Below, piece by piece: positions 19,757-27,856 of a DNA stretch of 64,000 nucleotides. Positions within the stretch are counted from its first letter, which is position 1. Each line of letters starts with the position of its first letter. The notes under the pieces were generated by a model that was not told the DNA's origin, ran no database searches, and saw only the letters and a program-made list of their open reading frames with translations. The stretch is taken from NCBI RefSeq assembly GCF_019710575.1, contig NZ_JAHWFK010000004.1, positions 248,001 through 312,000 on the forward strand, read 5' to 3'. The stretch comes from Paractinoplanes polyasparticus (GTDB taxonomy: Bacteria > Actinomycetota > Actinomycetes > Mycobacteriales > Micromonosporaceae). Both the position numbers and the translations under genes were made by a program.

Positions 19757-20713
19757 TCACGCGACCGCCTCGAACTCGCGGCGCGGCCGGGCCAGGATCG
19801 CGGCCACGACGATCAGCGCGAACCCGTAGAGCGGCAACTGCTGGAAGTCGCTCGGCGTGAGGTACCACCCCTCCCCCAGGTCGTAGGCCCGCAGCAGGTC
19901 GATCGTCGGCCCGAAGGCAAACCCGTAGGGGTGCACCAGCTCGCCCGTGCCGAGCGGCTCGGTCACGGTCAGGTAGCGCAACAGCGAGGCCACGAACCCG
20001 ACCGCCGACGGGACGACCAGCAGCAGCCCGGCCGAAGCGAGGGCGACGCTGCGCCACGGCCGGCGGGCCGCCTGCATCCGGTGGGCCAGGGCCACTCCGG
20101 CCAGCCATCCGCCGGCCAGGCCCAGCAGTAGCCCGGCCACGGTCAGCGGCACGTAGGAGCCGGGACGCGACGGCCAGCCGGCGAGGTCGACGAGGCTCAC
20201 CTCGGGATAGACGTGGACGTCGAGCTGAACGCCCTCACCGTGGGCCGGGAAGTGCACGTCGGCGCCGTCCTGCACCGCCCCGGTCCGCCAGCCGTCGGCG
20301 GTGAGTCGCTGACGGATCTGCTCGGCGGCCTGCCGGGCGTCGGCTCCCGCGGTGAGCGGCCCCTGGACGTACATGTAATTGCCCGCGCCGGACGCATGCT
20401 CGACCTGCGGCAGCACGCGCTCGCCGAGCGCCTTGACGTCGGGCAGGGCGGCATAGCCGAAGGTACCGAGCCAGGAGCCGGCTGCGGCGCCGAGCGCGCC
20501 CCCGACGAGCAGGGCCAGCACGGCCGCCACGACCGCGAGCGGGCGGCGGGCCGGCGGACGGAACCGCTCGCGCAGCCCGTCGAGCACGAGCCGCGCCCGG
20601 TCGGCGGCGGTCGGGCGGCCGCCGGGACCGGCCATCTCGACCATCGTCTCGATGAGTTCGGCCCCGTGCTTGCGGCGCAGCCGGGCCGGAAAAGCCATCA
20701 GCAACCGGTTCAT
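19757..20713 (-). CDS. PadR-operon membrane protein of unknown function
   Basis: The 318-residue protein opens with MNRLLMAFPARLRRKHGAEL, a cytosolic segment typical of actinomycete proteins encoded beside PadR regulators. Hydrophobic helices follow at about 60-85, 180-205, 215-240 and 285-305, with an exterior segment between the first two (about 90-170) containing NYMYVQGPLTAGADARQAAE. Its ATG overlaps the PadR stop codon as ATGA, so translation is coupled. It lies 37 bases before the start of the FtsX-ectodomain-like gene on the same strand. I do not recognise a specific function; the exterior segments of the two proteins resemble each other in length and in a GWRxxxF-like motif. Confidence 0.7.
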   Translation of the reverse strand: MNRLLMAFPARLRRKHGAELIETMVEMAGPGGRPTAADRARLVLDGLRERFRPPARRPLAVVAAVLALLVGGALGAAAGSWLGTFGYAALPDVKALGERVLPQVEHASGAGNYMYVQGPLTAGADARQAAEQIRQRLTADGWRTGAVQDGADVHFPAHGEGVQLDVHVYPEVSLVDLAGWPSRPGSYVPLTVAGLLLGLAGGWLAGVALAHRMQAARRPWRSVALASAGLLLVVPSAVGFVASLLRYLTVTEPLGTGELVHPYGFAFGPTIDLLRAYDLGEGWYLTPSDFQQLPLYGFALIVVAAILARPRREFEAVA

Positions 20714-21015
20714 GCGGCGCCCCCGGCGAGGCTGGGCCGCAGAGCCGCGGCGGCCCGGGGACGGGGCTGCGCGGCGAGAACGGCCGCACCCCGGTTGCTG
20801 AGCCGGTAGTAGCGGCGGACGCGCCCGTCGACCTCGTCCTCCCGGTCGACGGCGATCAGCCCTTGCTGGTCGAGCCGGTCGAGCGCCCCGAACAGCAGGC
20901 CCGGCCGCAGCTTCACCTCCCCGCCGGAGAGGAGCTGGACGGACTGGAAGATCCCGTAACCGTGCAGCGGCTGGGCCGACAGCGCGGTCAGGATGAGGAG
21001 GGTAGGTTCGGGCAC
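20710..21015 (-). CDS. PadR family transcriptional regulator
   Basis: The 101-residue protein is a minimal PadR: TLLILTALSAQPLHGYGIFQ is the first helix region with the HGYGI signature, VKLRPGLLFGALDRLDQQGL is the recognition helix, and VDGRVRRYYRLSNRGAAVL is the wing. PadR proteins usually repress their own operon. The GTG start at 21013-21015 is chosen because it gives the normal PadR opening and leaves a palindromic operator just upstream; longer frames would run through it. The stop overlaps the next gene by 4 bases. Confidence 0.9.
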   Translation of the reverse strand: MPEPTLLILTALSAQPLHGYGIFQSVQLLSGGEVKLRPGLLFGALDRLDQQGLIAVDREDEVDGRVRRYYRLSNRGAAVLAAQPRPRAAAALRPSLAGGAA

Positions 21016-21039
21016 GGCGACGACAGTACGGCTGACGAG

Positions 21040-21060
21040 ATATAACGTCAACCGTTCTAT
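21040..21060. promoter_or_regulatory. PadR-type palindromic operator
   Basis: An AT-rich palindrome starts 25 bases upstream of the PadR GTG. The left half is ATATAACG and the right half CGTTCTAT, separated by TCAAC, matching ATAnAACG/CGTTnTAT dyad symmetry. It overlaps the expected promoter position and would allow autorepression. AT-rich dyads of this form are typical of PadR sites. Confidence 0.68.
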
Positions 21061-21181
21061 AGCTGCCCCTGGCTCGAACCTGCGGAATCTTCGAGGAGCC
21101 GCACGCCGGCCGCCCGGGCCTGTCCTCCGCGTCGGGGATCCGATGTGGATCCGGGCCGCCGCGGTGGCGGCCACAACGTGA

Positions 21182-22615
21182 TTACGGCGTCGCCGGCAGG
21201 AGCAGCCGGAAGCAGGAGCCGTGCCCGACGGCCGTTTCCAGTTCGACGTCGCCGCCGTGGGCCCGGGCCAGGGAGCGGGCGATCGAGAGGCCCAGCCCGG
21301 CGTTGGCGCCGCCCGCACGGGTGCGGGACCGGTCCGTACGGTAGAAGCGGTCGAAGACCCGGGCCGCCTGCTCGGTCGCCATGCCGGGGCCGTTGTCGGC
21401 CACCTCGAGAACGGCCCGTCCGTCCACTGTGCCCACGCCGATGCGCACCGCTGTTCCGGCTGGGGTGTGCGCGACAGCGTTGCCGACCAGGTTCGTGACC
21501 ACCTGACGCAGGCGGGCCTCGTCGGCGTCGACCGGGGCCGGGCCGGGCGGGCCGTCGCCGCCGGGTCCGGTCAGCTCGACCGGGCGGGACGGGTCGAGGG
21601 CGCGCAGGTCGTGCCGGGCGTCGGTGGCCAGCGTGCGCAGGTCCATCGGGGCGCGGTCGAGCTGACCCTCGGGTGCGTCATCGAGCTGGGCCAGCAGCAG
21701 CAGGTCCTCGGTGAGCGCGGTCAACCGGCTCGCCTCCCGCCCGATCCGGCTCAGGGCCGCATCCACATCGGACCGTTCGGCCAGCGCGCCCATCCGGTGC
21801 AGGTCGGTCGACCCCTTGATGACGAACAACGGCGTACGCAGCTCATGGCTCACGTCCGAGACGAAGGTCCGCATCCGCGCCTCCGAGGCGGCCCGGTCGG
21901 CGAACGCCCGTTCGAGCTGACCCAGCATCGTGTTGAGCGAGTCCGCCAGGTGCCCGATCTCGGTGCCCGGCCCGGCCAGCCCGGGCACGCGCCGGGTCAG
22001 GTCACCGGCGGCTATCGCGGCTGCGGTGTGCTCGATGCGGCGCAACGGCCGCAGCCCCCGGCCCAGAGCGAACCAGCCCAGCCCGGTCAGCACCACGAGA
22101 AGCACTCCCCCACTGGCCAGGCTGGTCGTGCGCAGCTGGGCCACGGTGGCGTCGGCCTCCGCCATCGGCGCCGCCGCGATGACCGTGCCGTTCCAGCCCA
22201 CTGTCTGCTCGGCGACGGCGCGCCAGCGGTCGGAGTCGTCGGCCGCGGGCAGGAAGACGCCCGTCCCATCGGTGGGGATCGTGCGCAACTCAGCCGCCGT
22301 GGGCAGGCTCGACCGGTCGAGCCGGGACGAGAGAACGCCCTCGGCAACCGTGCCGTCCGCGTCGAGATACACCAGGTACGGGGCGCCGATCAGGTCGAGG
22401 GCGGGGTCGAGCAGGCCGGCGTTGGCGGCCGTGCCCGCCGGACGCGGCCCGTCGGTCGGCAGGCGCGAGATCAGCGACGTGAGCGAGCTCAGCTGGGTGT
22501 CGAGCCGGTCGAGCTGGTAGTGCTCCAGCCGGTCGGAGACGACCGTGCCGACCAGGCCGAGCCCGGCCAGCAGGAGGGCCGCGGTGATCAGCAGCAGCCG
22601 TACGCGCAGGCTCAC
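21182..22615 (-). CDS. sensor histidine kinase of an OmpR-type two-component system
   Basis: The 477-residue protein has a membrane helix near the N-terminus (LLLITAALLLAGLGLVGTVV), an extracytoplasmic sensor of about 130 residues, a second helix (about 160-180) and a HAMP region (LRRIEHTAAAIAAGDLTRRV). The HisKA H-box is FVSDVSHELRTPL. The ATPase domain shows N-box NLVGNAVAHTPAG, G1 DNGPGMA, F-box VFDRFYRTDRSR and G2 GLGLSIARSLARAHGG. The GTG at 22613-22615 overlaps the regulator's TGA as GTGA. It ends the ABC transporter/streptophobe chain, so it likely senses envelope stress or an antibiotic that the transporter handles. Confidence 0.93.
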   Translation of the reverse strand: MSLRVRLLLITAALLLAGLGLVGTVVSDRLEHYQLDRLDTQLSSLTSLISRLPTDGPRPAGTAANAGLLDPALDLIGAPYLVYLDADGTVAEGVLSSRLDRSSLPTAAELRTIPTDGTGVFLPAADDSDRWRAVAEQTVGWNGTVIAAAPMAEADATVAQLRTTSLASGGVLLVVLTGLGWFALGRGLRPLRRIEHTAAAIAAGDLTRRVPGLAGPGTEIGHLADSLNTMLGQLERAFADRAASEARMRTFVSDVSHELRTPLFVIKGSTDLHRMGALAERSDVDAALSRIGREASRLTALTEDLLLLAQLDDAPEGQLDRAPMDLRTLATDARHDLRALDPSRPVELTGPGGDGPPGPAPVDADEARLRQVVTNLVGNAVAHTPAGTAVRIGVGTVDGRAVLEVADNGPGMATEQAARVFDRFYRTDRSRTRAGGANAGLGLSIARSLARAHGGDVELETAVGHGSCFRLLLPATP

Positions 22616-23316
22616 GACCGGGGCTCCCGCAGCACGTAACCGACGCCGTGGACGGTCTGGATCAGCTTGGGCTCCTCGGCGTCGACCTTGCGCCGCAGGT
22701 ACGAGATGTATGTGTCGACGATGCTGGCGTCGCCGCCGAAGTCGTAGTGCCACACCCGTTCCAGGATCTGCGCCTTGGTCACGACCCGGCCGGCGTTCTC
22801 CATCAGGTAGCGCAACAGCCGGAACTCGGTCGGCGAGACCCGGACGGGCCGGCCGTGCCGCGTCACCTGGTGCCCCTCGGCGTCGAGCGCGAGCGCACCC
22901 ACGCTCAGCACGTCCGCGTGGGATCCGTTGGTGCGGCGCAGGATCGCGTGGATCCGGGCGATCAGCTCCTCGAGGTCGAACGGCTTGGTCACGTAGTCGT
23001 CGGCGCCCAGCGACAGCCCGGTCACCTTGTCGGCCTGCCGGTCCCGCGCGGTCAGAAAGAGAACCGGGACGGGGCCGCTGCGTCCTTGCGTGCGTTGCTC
23101 GCGCAGCCGCCGGACCACCTCGAAGCCATCCATGTCGGGCAGCATGACGTCGAGCAGCACCAGGTCGGGCGGCTCGGCCGTGGCGGCAGCGAGGGCCTCG
23201 GCCGCGGTGCCGGCCGAGACCACCCGGAAGCCGGCGAACCGCAGGGTCGCCGACAGCAGCTCCCGTACGGTGGCCTCGTCGTCCACCACGAGCAGGCGTT
23301 CATCGCGAGGCGTCAT
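22612..23316 (-). CDS. OmpR/PhoB family response regulator
   Basis: The 234-residue protein has a receiver domain with the acidic pair in LLVVDDEATV, the phosphoacceptor Asp in LVLLDVMLPDMDGF (about 56), the Thr in VLFLTARD and the Lys in GADDYVTKPFD. The winged-helix DNA-binding domain follows with TEFRLLRYLMENAGRVVTK, RVWHYDFGGDASIVDTYISY and LIQTVHGVGYVL. It overlaps the streptophobe gene by 17 bases upstream and the kinase by 4 bases downstream. It probably controls its own transporter operon. Confidence 0.95.
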   Translation of the reverse strand: MTPRDERLLVVDDEATVRELLSATLRFAGFRVVSAGTAAEALAAATAEPPDLVLLDVMLPDMDGFEVVRRLREQRTQGRSGPVPVLFLTARDRQADKVTGLSLGADDYVTKPFDLEELIARIHAILRRTNGSHADVLSVGALALDAEGHQVTRHGRPVRVSPTEFRLLRYLMENAGRVVTKAQILERVWHYDFGGDASIVDTYISYLRRKVDAEEPKLIQTVHGVGYVLREPRS

Positions 23317-24787
23317 GGCGCCAGCTTACGAACGCGCTCGCGAGCAGACTGCCCGTCGCCGCCGCGACCACCCCGGCGCCCGCCGCCGCCCACGGGTCGA
23401 CCGCCAGACGCACGTCGAGCAACGGCACTGTCAGAATGAACGCCTGTGCCGTGAGCCCGGCCGATACCCGCGACAACAACGCCAGGGCAGTCAGCAGCAG
23501 GCCGCCGGCCAGCGCGACCCAGGCCGCGCGCACCGAAGCGCGTCGCCACGCCCCGCGTCGAGCTACCGGCGCGACAGCGGGGCTGCCACCCATCGCGCGA
23601 CGTGTTGACTGACATGTTGACTGCATCAACATGTCAGTCAACTCAACATGTCGAGCTCCAGCCGTGACCGCGGCACCGAAACCCAGCATCAGAACGGCGG
23701 ACAGAGCGGTCGCGATACCCAGGTCACCATCGATCAGCCCAGCCGGCGGGCCTCCGCCCGGCAGTCCTGTGCCCCTGCTCAGGACGCAAGAGAGCATGCC
23801 ATCGGTGTGCACAGCCCACGGCAGGCCGCCCAGCACCACAAAGGGCAGGCCCAGCAAGCCGACGCCGACGGCCGCAGGACCGCCGATCACCCACGCGGCG
23901 ACCAGGCACAAGACCGTGAGCCCGACGACCGGCCACCGCAGGCCCTTCAGCCCGCCCCCGACGGCCGGGACTCGCGCGGCAAGCCAACAAAGCCCGACAA
24001 CAACGACCGCCCCGACCGCCGCGCCCCACACCGCCGGGCCGACGCCAACCACAAACCCGGCATCGAGCGCGGTACCGCCGCCACCGGGCACCCCACCGCC
24101 GGCAAGGCCGCCCAGCAGACCGCCACCGCCCAGACCGCCCGGCAGGCCGCCACTGCCAAGACCGCCCGGCAGGCCGCCACCACCGAGGCCGCCCGACAGT
24201 CCCCCACCGCCGAGACGGCCCATTAGGCCACCAGGCAATCCGCTACCGCCGGGACAGGCCGGTGCCCCTGTGGCCGCCGACGCGCTGCCGGTCGGCAGAG
24301 TCAAGCTTCCCCGCGCCGCGGCAGCGACCACGCCGACTCCCGCGGTGAAGACCGCCGCTGCCGACGCGCCACGCACGAGCAGCCCGCCGCGACCGCGACG
24401 CAGCACCAGCGTCCCCAGCACCACCGCGCCGATCACGCTGATGCCCAGCGGCATCAGGTCGATCCGGCCGTGCACAGCGATCGGCAGTCCGCCCGACGGT
24501 GTAGCGGCGAGCTGAGCGGGTGCGCCCGCTGCCATCGCCACGATCGCCCCTGTCAGCCGGTCGAGCCGCCCCACCTGCCCACCATCGAGCAGGAGCAGGG
24601 CGGCAAAGGCGCTGCCGGCCATCGCCAGCAGGGCCGCGACACCCGCCAACGCCCCCTCCCCCACGTTCCGCACGCTCGACCGACGCCTCGACCCGAACCC
24701 AACCCGCGGTTCAGCCCCAGCCCTCGGCGCAGCGCGGCCGCTCGGCGCGGCCGCACGCCGCCACACCATCGCCAGTCGAGACGTCAT
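23300..24787 (-). CDS. streptophobe-type polytopic membrane protein
   Basis: The 495-residue protein has about ten hydrophobic segments and matches the general form of actinomycete streptophobe family proteins (MSFR-rich N-terminus, LDGGQVGRLDRLTGA, HGRIDLMPLGISVIGAVVL). The ATG overlaps the permease stop (TGATG). Two oddities stand out: a long Gly/Leu/Pro repeat (about residues 177-238), and a low-GC palindromic segment at 23604-23652 that encodes VELTDMLMQSTCQST near residue 385. The role of the family is not established. Its place between an ABC permease and a two-component system suggests envelope or export function. The C-terminus overlaps the response regulator start. Confidence 0.75.
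   Translation of the reverse strand: MTSRLAMVWRRAAAPSGRAAPRAGAEPRVGFGSRRRSSVRNVGEGALAGVAALLAMAGSAFAALLLLDGGQVGRLDRLTGAIVAMAAGAPAQLAATPSGGLPIAVHGRIDLMPLGISVIGAVVLGTLVLRRGRGGLLVRGASAAAVFTAGVGVVAAAARGSLTLPTGSASAATGAPACPGGSGLPGGLMGRLGGGGLSGGLGGGGLPGGLGSGGLPGGLGGGGLLGGLAGGGVPGGGGTALDAGFVVGVGPAVWGAAVGAVVVVGLCWLAARVPAVGGGLKGLRWPVVGLTVLCLVAAWVIGGPAAVGVGLLGLPFVVLGGLPWAVHTDGMLSCVLSRGTGLPGGGPPAGLIDGDLGIATALSAVLMLGFGAAVTAGARHVELTDMLMQSTCQSTRRAMGGSPAVAPVARRGAWRRASVRAAWVALAGGLLLTALALLSRVSAGLTAQAFILTVPLLDVRLAVDPWAAAGAGVVAAATGSLLASAFVSWRHDASR
23604..23652. repeat. perfect 17-bp inverted repeat inside the streptophobe coding sequence
   Basis: GTTGACTGACATGTTGA (23604-23620) is followed after CTGCA by its exact complement (23626-23642), and TCAACATGTC from the right arm recurs once more at 23643-23652. 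The stretch has under 50% GC in a gene of more than 70% GC, and it keeps the reading frame. It looks like an inserted palindromic element or a regulator site inside a gene. Confidence 0.85.
24075..24257 (-). repeat. in-frame Gly-rich degenerate repeat of the streptophobe gene
   Basis: About 180 bases consist of degenerate units encoding GGL(P/S/L)GGLG(G/S)GG. Such coding repeats vary easily in copy number by slippage. The segment separates two groups of membrane helices and probably forms a flexible exterior loop. Confidence 0.75.
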
Positions 24788-25587
24788 CAGACGTCGCGGC
24801 GGCGGAAGGCTACGAAGGCGGCGACCAATACGGCGGCCACGCCCACGCACATGCCGGCCAGGTTGAGCCAGGGGTGCGGGAAGTCGGGATCGGGGACGGT
24901 CGTCAGGGCCGCCGAGCCGCCGAGCGTGGGCCAGAACTGGAAGAGGCCCTCCATCCACGACGGGAAGATCCCCGCCACCGCCGGCACCAGGAAGACGATG
25001 CCGACCAGAGTGGCCAGCGCACCCGCGGTGGCCCGCATGATGACGCCGAGCCCGATCGCGAGCAGCGCGATCGCGCCGAGATAGAGTCCGCCGGCCACGA
25101 CCGCCGGGAGCACACCGGGATCGCCCAGCTCGGCGGTCGGCACGCCCTGCCGGTCCATCAACGGCTGGCTGATGAGGAACGACCCGAACATCAGGATTTC
25201 GCCGGCGACCACCGCGATCACCGTCGCCAGCACCACCTTGGCCGCCAGCACCCTGGTCCGGCGGGGCATGGCGGTCAGCGTCGTGCCCATCAGGCCGGTC
25301 GCGTACTCCGAGGTGACCACGAGAATGCCGAGCACCCCGACGATCAGCTGAGCGACGATGTACACGGTGAGGCTGCGCCCGGTCGGGTCCCAGGCCAGCC
25401 GGTCCGCCTCGGTGGCGGTCTCCCACGCCTGGCCGGCCGAGTTGGAGGACAGCGCCGTGATGCCGAGCCCGACCGCGAACAGGCAGGCGATCGTGTACCA
25501 GGTCGACCGCAGACTGCGCAGCTTGATCCACTCGGCATGAAGCGTCCGGCCGAAGCCGACCCGCGTTGCGGTAACCGTCGTGCTCAT
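24787..25587 (-). CDS. ABC-2 type transporter permease
   Basis: The 266-residue protein begins with an amphipathic segment GRTLHAEWIKLRSLRSTWYT, typical of ABC-2 permeases of the NatB/BcrB kind. Six membrane spans follow, with VTSEYATGLMGTTLTAMPRR between the second and third; that EYxxGxxxxTL motif is diagnostic. It overlaps the 25-residue mini-frame upstream (ATGA) and the streptophobe gene downstream (TGATG). Its natural partner is the frameshifted ATPase, so export function depends on whether that ATPase can still be made. Confidence 0.9.
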   Translation of the reverse strand: MSTTVTATRVGFGRTLHAEWIKLRSLRSTWYTIACLFAVGLGITALSSNSAGQAWETATEADRLAWDPTGRSLTVYIVAQLIVGVLGILVVTSEYATGLMGTTLTAMPRRTRVLAAKVVLATVIAVVAGEILMFGSFLISQPLMDRQGVPTAELGDPGVLPAVVAGGLYLGAIALLAIGLGVIMRATAGALATLVGIVFLVPAVAGIFPSWMEGLFQFWPTLGGSAALTTVPDPDFPHPWLNLAGMCVGVAAVLVAAFVAFRRRDV

Positions 25588-25678
25588 GCCGCCACCCCCG
25601 GGAACGAAACGGGCAGCGTCCGGCCGAAGCCGACCTGCGATGCCGTAACCGTCGTGCTCATGCCGCCACCCCCTGGAA
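25541..25678 (-). repeat. 74-bp-period tandem duplication at the ATPase-permease junction
   Basis: The 64 bases at 25541-25604 recur at 25615-25678 with only a few mismatches. The unit spans the last codons of the ATPase (GVAA, stop) and the first 16 codons of the permease (MSTTVTA to VGFGRTL). The duplication creates an extra start-stop pair and the 25-residue frame described separately. Confidence 0.88.
25584..25661 (-). CDS. 25-residue junction peptide created by a tandem duplication
   Basis: The frame starts at an ATG overlapping the ATPase stop (ATGA) and ends at a TGA overlapping the permease ATG. It reads MSTTVTASQVGFGRTL, a copy of the permease N-terminus, then PVSFPGVAA, a copy of the ATPase C-terminus. 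It is most likely a by-product of duplication that preserves translational coupling rather than a functional peptide. It could be a remnant of a deleted second permease gene. Confidence 0.5.
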   Translation of the reverse strand: MSTTVTASQVGFGRTLPVSFPGVAA

Positions 25679-26565
25679 CTCGACGCTGTCGCGGGTCAGT
25701 TCCATGAAGGCGTCCTCGAGCGAGACCCGCTGCGGCGTCAGCTCGGTGAGCGCGACCCCGTGATAGGCCGCGAGTTTCCCGATGTCGGCCGCGCTCATCC
25801 CGGAGACCACGAGCGAGGATTCGACCCCTTCCCGCACCGCCGCCCCGGCCGCGACGAGCTGGGGCGCGAAGGCTTCGGGGGCCCGGACGAGCACGGTGCC
25901 TTCCCCGCTCGTACGCGTCAATTCGCTCACCGCCGTGTCGGCGATCAGCCGGCCGCGCCCGATGACGATCAGGTGGTCGGCCGTCTGCGCCATCTCGCTC
26001 ATCAGGTGGCTGGAGACCAGCACCGCGCGGCCCTCGGCGGCCAGCGAGCGCATCAGATCGCGTGCCCAGCGGATGCCTTCCGGGTCGAGCCCGTTGACCG
26101 GCTCATCGAAGATCAGCACCCGGGGGTCGCCGAGCAGCGTGGCCGCGATGCCGAGCCGCTGGCGCATGCCGAGCGAGAAGCCACCGGCTCGCCGGCCGGC
26201 CACCCCTTCGAGCCCGGTACGGGTCAGCACCTCGCCCACCCGCCGCCTCGGCAGCCCGTTGCTGACCGCCAGCGCGAGCAGGTGGTCGTAGGCCGTACGC
26301 CCGCCGTGCACCGCCCCGGCGTCGAGCAGCGCCCCCACCTCGGCCAGCGGCACCGGCAGGTCCCGGTACCGGCGCCCGCCGATGGTCACCGACCCCTGGT
26401 CCGGGCGGCCAAACCGATGATCATGCGCATGGTGGTCGACTTGCCGGCCCCGTTCGGCCCCAGGAAGCCGGTCACCTGCCCGGCCTCGACGGTGAAGGAC
26501 AGATCGTCCACCACCGTCTCCGGCCCGTACCGCTTGGTCAGTCCCCGTACGTCAATCATGCTCAT
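25658..26565 (-). pseudogene. ABC transporter ATP-binding protein, split by a frameshift
   Basis: From ATG 26563-26565 the frame reads [19 protein letters not shown] and reaches Walker A ([12 protein letters not shown]), but stops at TGA 26386-26388 after 59 residues. The rest (Q-loop region, signature GFSLGMRQRLGIAA, Walker B VLIFDEPVNGLDPEG, H-loop VLVSSHLMSEMA) continues in another frame from about 26389 to 25658. Restoring one base within about 26395-26412, where GGCCGC probably was GACCGC, would give a normal protein of about 302 residues ([16 protein letters not shown]). This is either a true mutation or a sequencing error. It is the first gene of the operon, so early termination could also weaken coupling to the permease. 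Confidence 0.85.
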
Positions 26566-26626
26566 GCCGCCGATGCTGGCCGCCCCGGCTGACCGGTTCC
26601 GCAGAGCCTCTTAACGAATCCTGTGA

Positions 26627-26654
26627 GGCCGGCCCGCCCGGGCGCGCGCCGGCC
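26627..26654 (-). terminator. GC-rich stem-loop after the PucR-type regulator gene
   Basis: GGCCGGC at 26627-26633 pairs with GCCGGCC at 26648-26654, and the interior contains a further CGCCCGGGCG self-complement. It lies just downstream of the regulator stop on the minus strand and before the ABC operon start. Confidence 0.45.
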
Positions 26655-26659
26655 CGGCG

Positions 26660-27856
26660 TCACACAGAAAACTCTGCGGGATCGGGCACCGCGAGGGCGA
26701 TCGTCAGGGCCGAGATCCACTCCGGGTCGCGCAGGCGATCGCCGTACAGCTCGCGCAGTCTGGTCATCCGGTAGCGGACGGTCTGCGGGTGGACGAACAG
26801 CTCGGCTGCCACCTCCTCGCGGCGGCCCTGGTGGCGCAGCCAGCTGCGTAGCGTCTCGACCAGCTTGGCGGCCGACTCCTCGGGGGCGTCCGACAGCGGC
26901 GCCAGCACCCGCGCCCGCAGATCGGCCAGGGCCGGCGCGTCGGCGGTCAGCACCAGCGCGGCCAGGTGGTCCTCGGTGTCGACGACGGTGCGCACGGTGA
27001 CTCCCGGCATCCGCAAGGTGCGCACGGCCCGGTCGTACGAGGCCTTGACCAGCAGCCACGGCCGGGCCGGGCCGACCACAGCGGGCTGGCCGCGCAGCAG
27101 ACCGAGCAGGGCCTCCCGCGAGGCGTCGGGCACCAGCAGCACGGCAAAATCGGGTGCGCCCGGGCCGGCCTCGTTCAGCTCGAGCGTGCGACGGTCCAGC
27201 AGGTCCACGACCGTACGGGCGGTGTGTTCGGGGACGAGCACGGCGGTCAGCGTGCGCGGGGGCGACCAGTCGGCGCGCCGGGCGGCCGCCACGATCGTGT
27301 GCTCGGGTTCGCCCGCGAGCAGTGCCTGGGTCAGCTGCTCCAGGTGGCGCAGGCGGGCCCGGCCGGAGGAGGCCAGCTCGTCGGCGTGCCCGGCCACGCT
27401 GGCTGCCGAGAGCTGGTCGATGTAGGCGAAGACCAGCTCGGCGAAGTGCGCGATGGTGGCGGCGGGCTGACCGGTGCTGAGGCTGATCGAGGCCAGCTCG
27501 TGCCACGAGACGCGCGCTCCGACCCGGTACGCCGCCAGCAGCGCGTCGAGGCTGCGGCCGTTGCGTGCCTCGCCGCGGCCCAGCGCGTACGCGCCCTCGA
27601 GGGCCGGCCCGAGCGGAGACTGCGGATCGGGGCCGGCCGCCCGCGAGACCAGCTGGAGGAAGGTGCCGAGCGCGGCCATGACGGCGCGCTCGATCTTCGG
27701 TCCCAGCTCGCCGGCGAACGGGTCGGCGTACGCGGGCACCTCGGCCGTGATGGCATCGATGGTCTGCAATGCGACGTATTGCAGCCTTTTCTGCAGGGGC
27801 GCGACCACCTCGGGCGAGAGTCGGAAGTTTCTTACATCGGGTAGGGGCTCCGTCAC
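26660..27856 (-). CDS. PucR/CdaR family helix-turn-helix regulator
   Basis: The 398-residue protein has a long N-terminal helical region (about 1-180), a GGDEF-like central domain as in CdaR proteins (about 190-310), and a C-terminal HTH_30: LVETLRSWLRHQGRREEVAA then LFVHPQTVRYRMTRLRELYG near 340-375. It is divergent from a ferredoxin-reductase/desaturase operon, and this gene trio recurs in actinobacteria, so it probably senses a lipid- or fatty-acid-related signal and controls that operon. The ATG at 27856 gives the opening MTEPLPDVRNFRLSPE. The shared region 27857-27967 is AT-richer than its surroundings and contains no obvious perfect palindrome. Confidence 0.88.
   Translation of the reverse strand: MTEPLPDVRNFRLSPEVVAPLQKRLQYVALQTIDAITAEVPAYADPFAGELGPKIERAVMAALGTFLQLVSRAAGPDPQSPLGPALEGAYALGRGEARNGRSLDALLAAYRVGARVSWHELASISLSTGQPAATIAHFAELVFAYIDQLSAASVAGHADELASSGRARLRHLEQLTQALLAGEPEHTIVAAARRADWSPPRTLTAVLVPEHTARTVVDLLDRRTLELNEAGPGAPDFAVLLVPDASREALLGLLRGQPAVVGPARPWLLVKASYDRAVRTLRMPGVTVRTVVDTEDHLAALVLTADAPALADLRARVLAPLSDAPEESAAKLVETLRSWLRHQGRREEVAAELFVHPQTVRYRMTRLRELYGDRLRDPEWISALTIALAVPDPAEFSV

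Noticed and set aside
26386..26412. Programmed frameshift in the ABC ATPase gene
   Set aside because: No slippery heptamer or downstream pseudoknot is evident and the ATPase family is not known to use one; a mutation or sequencing error is simpler.
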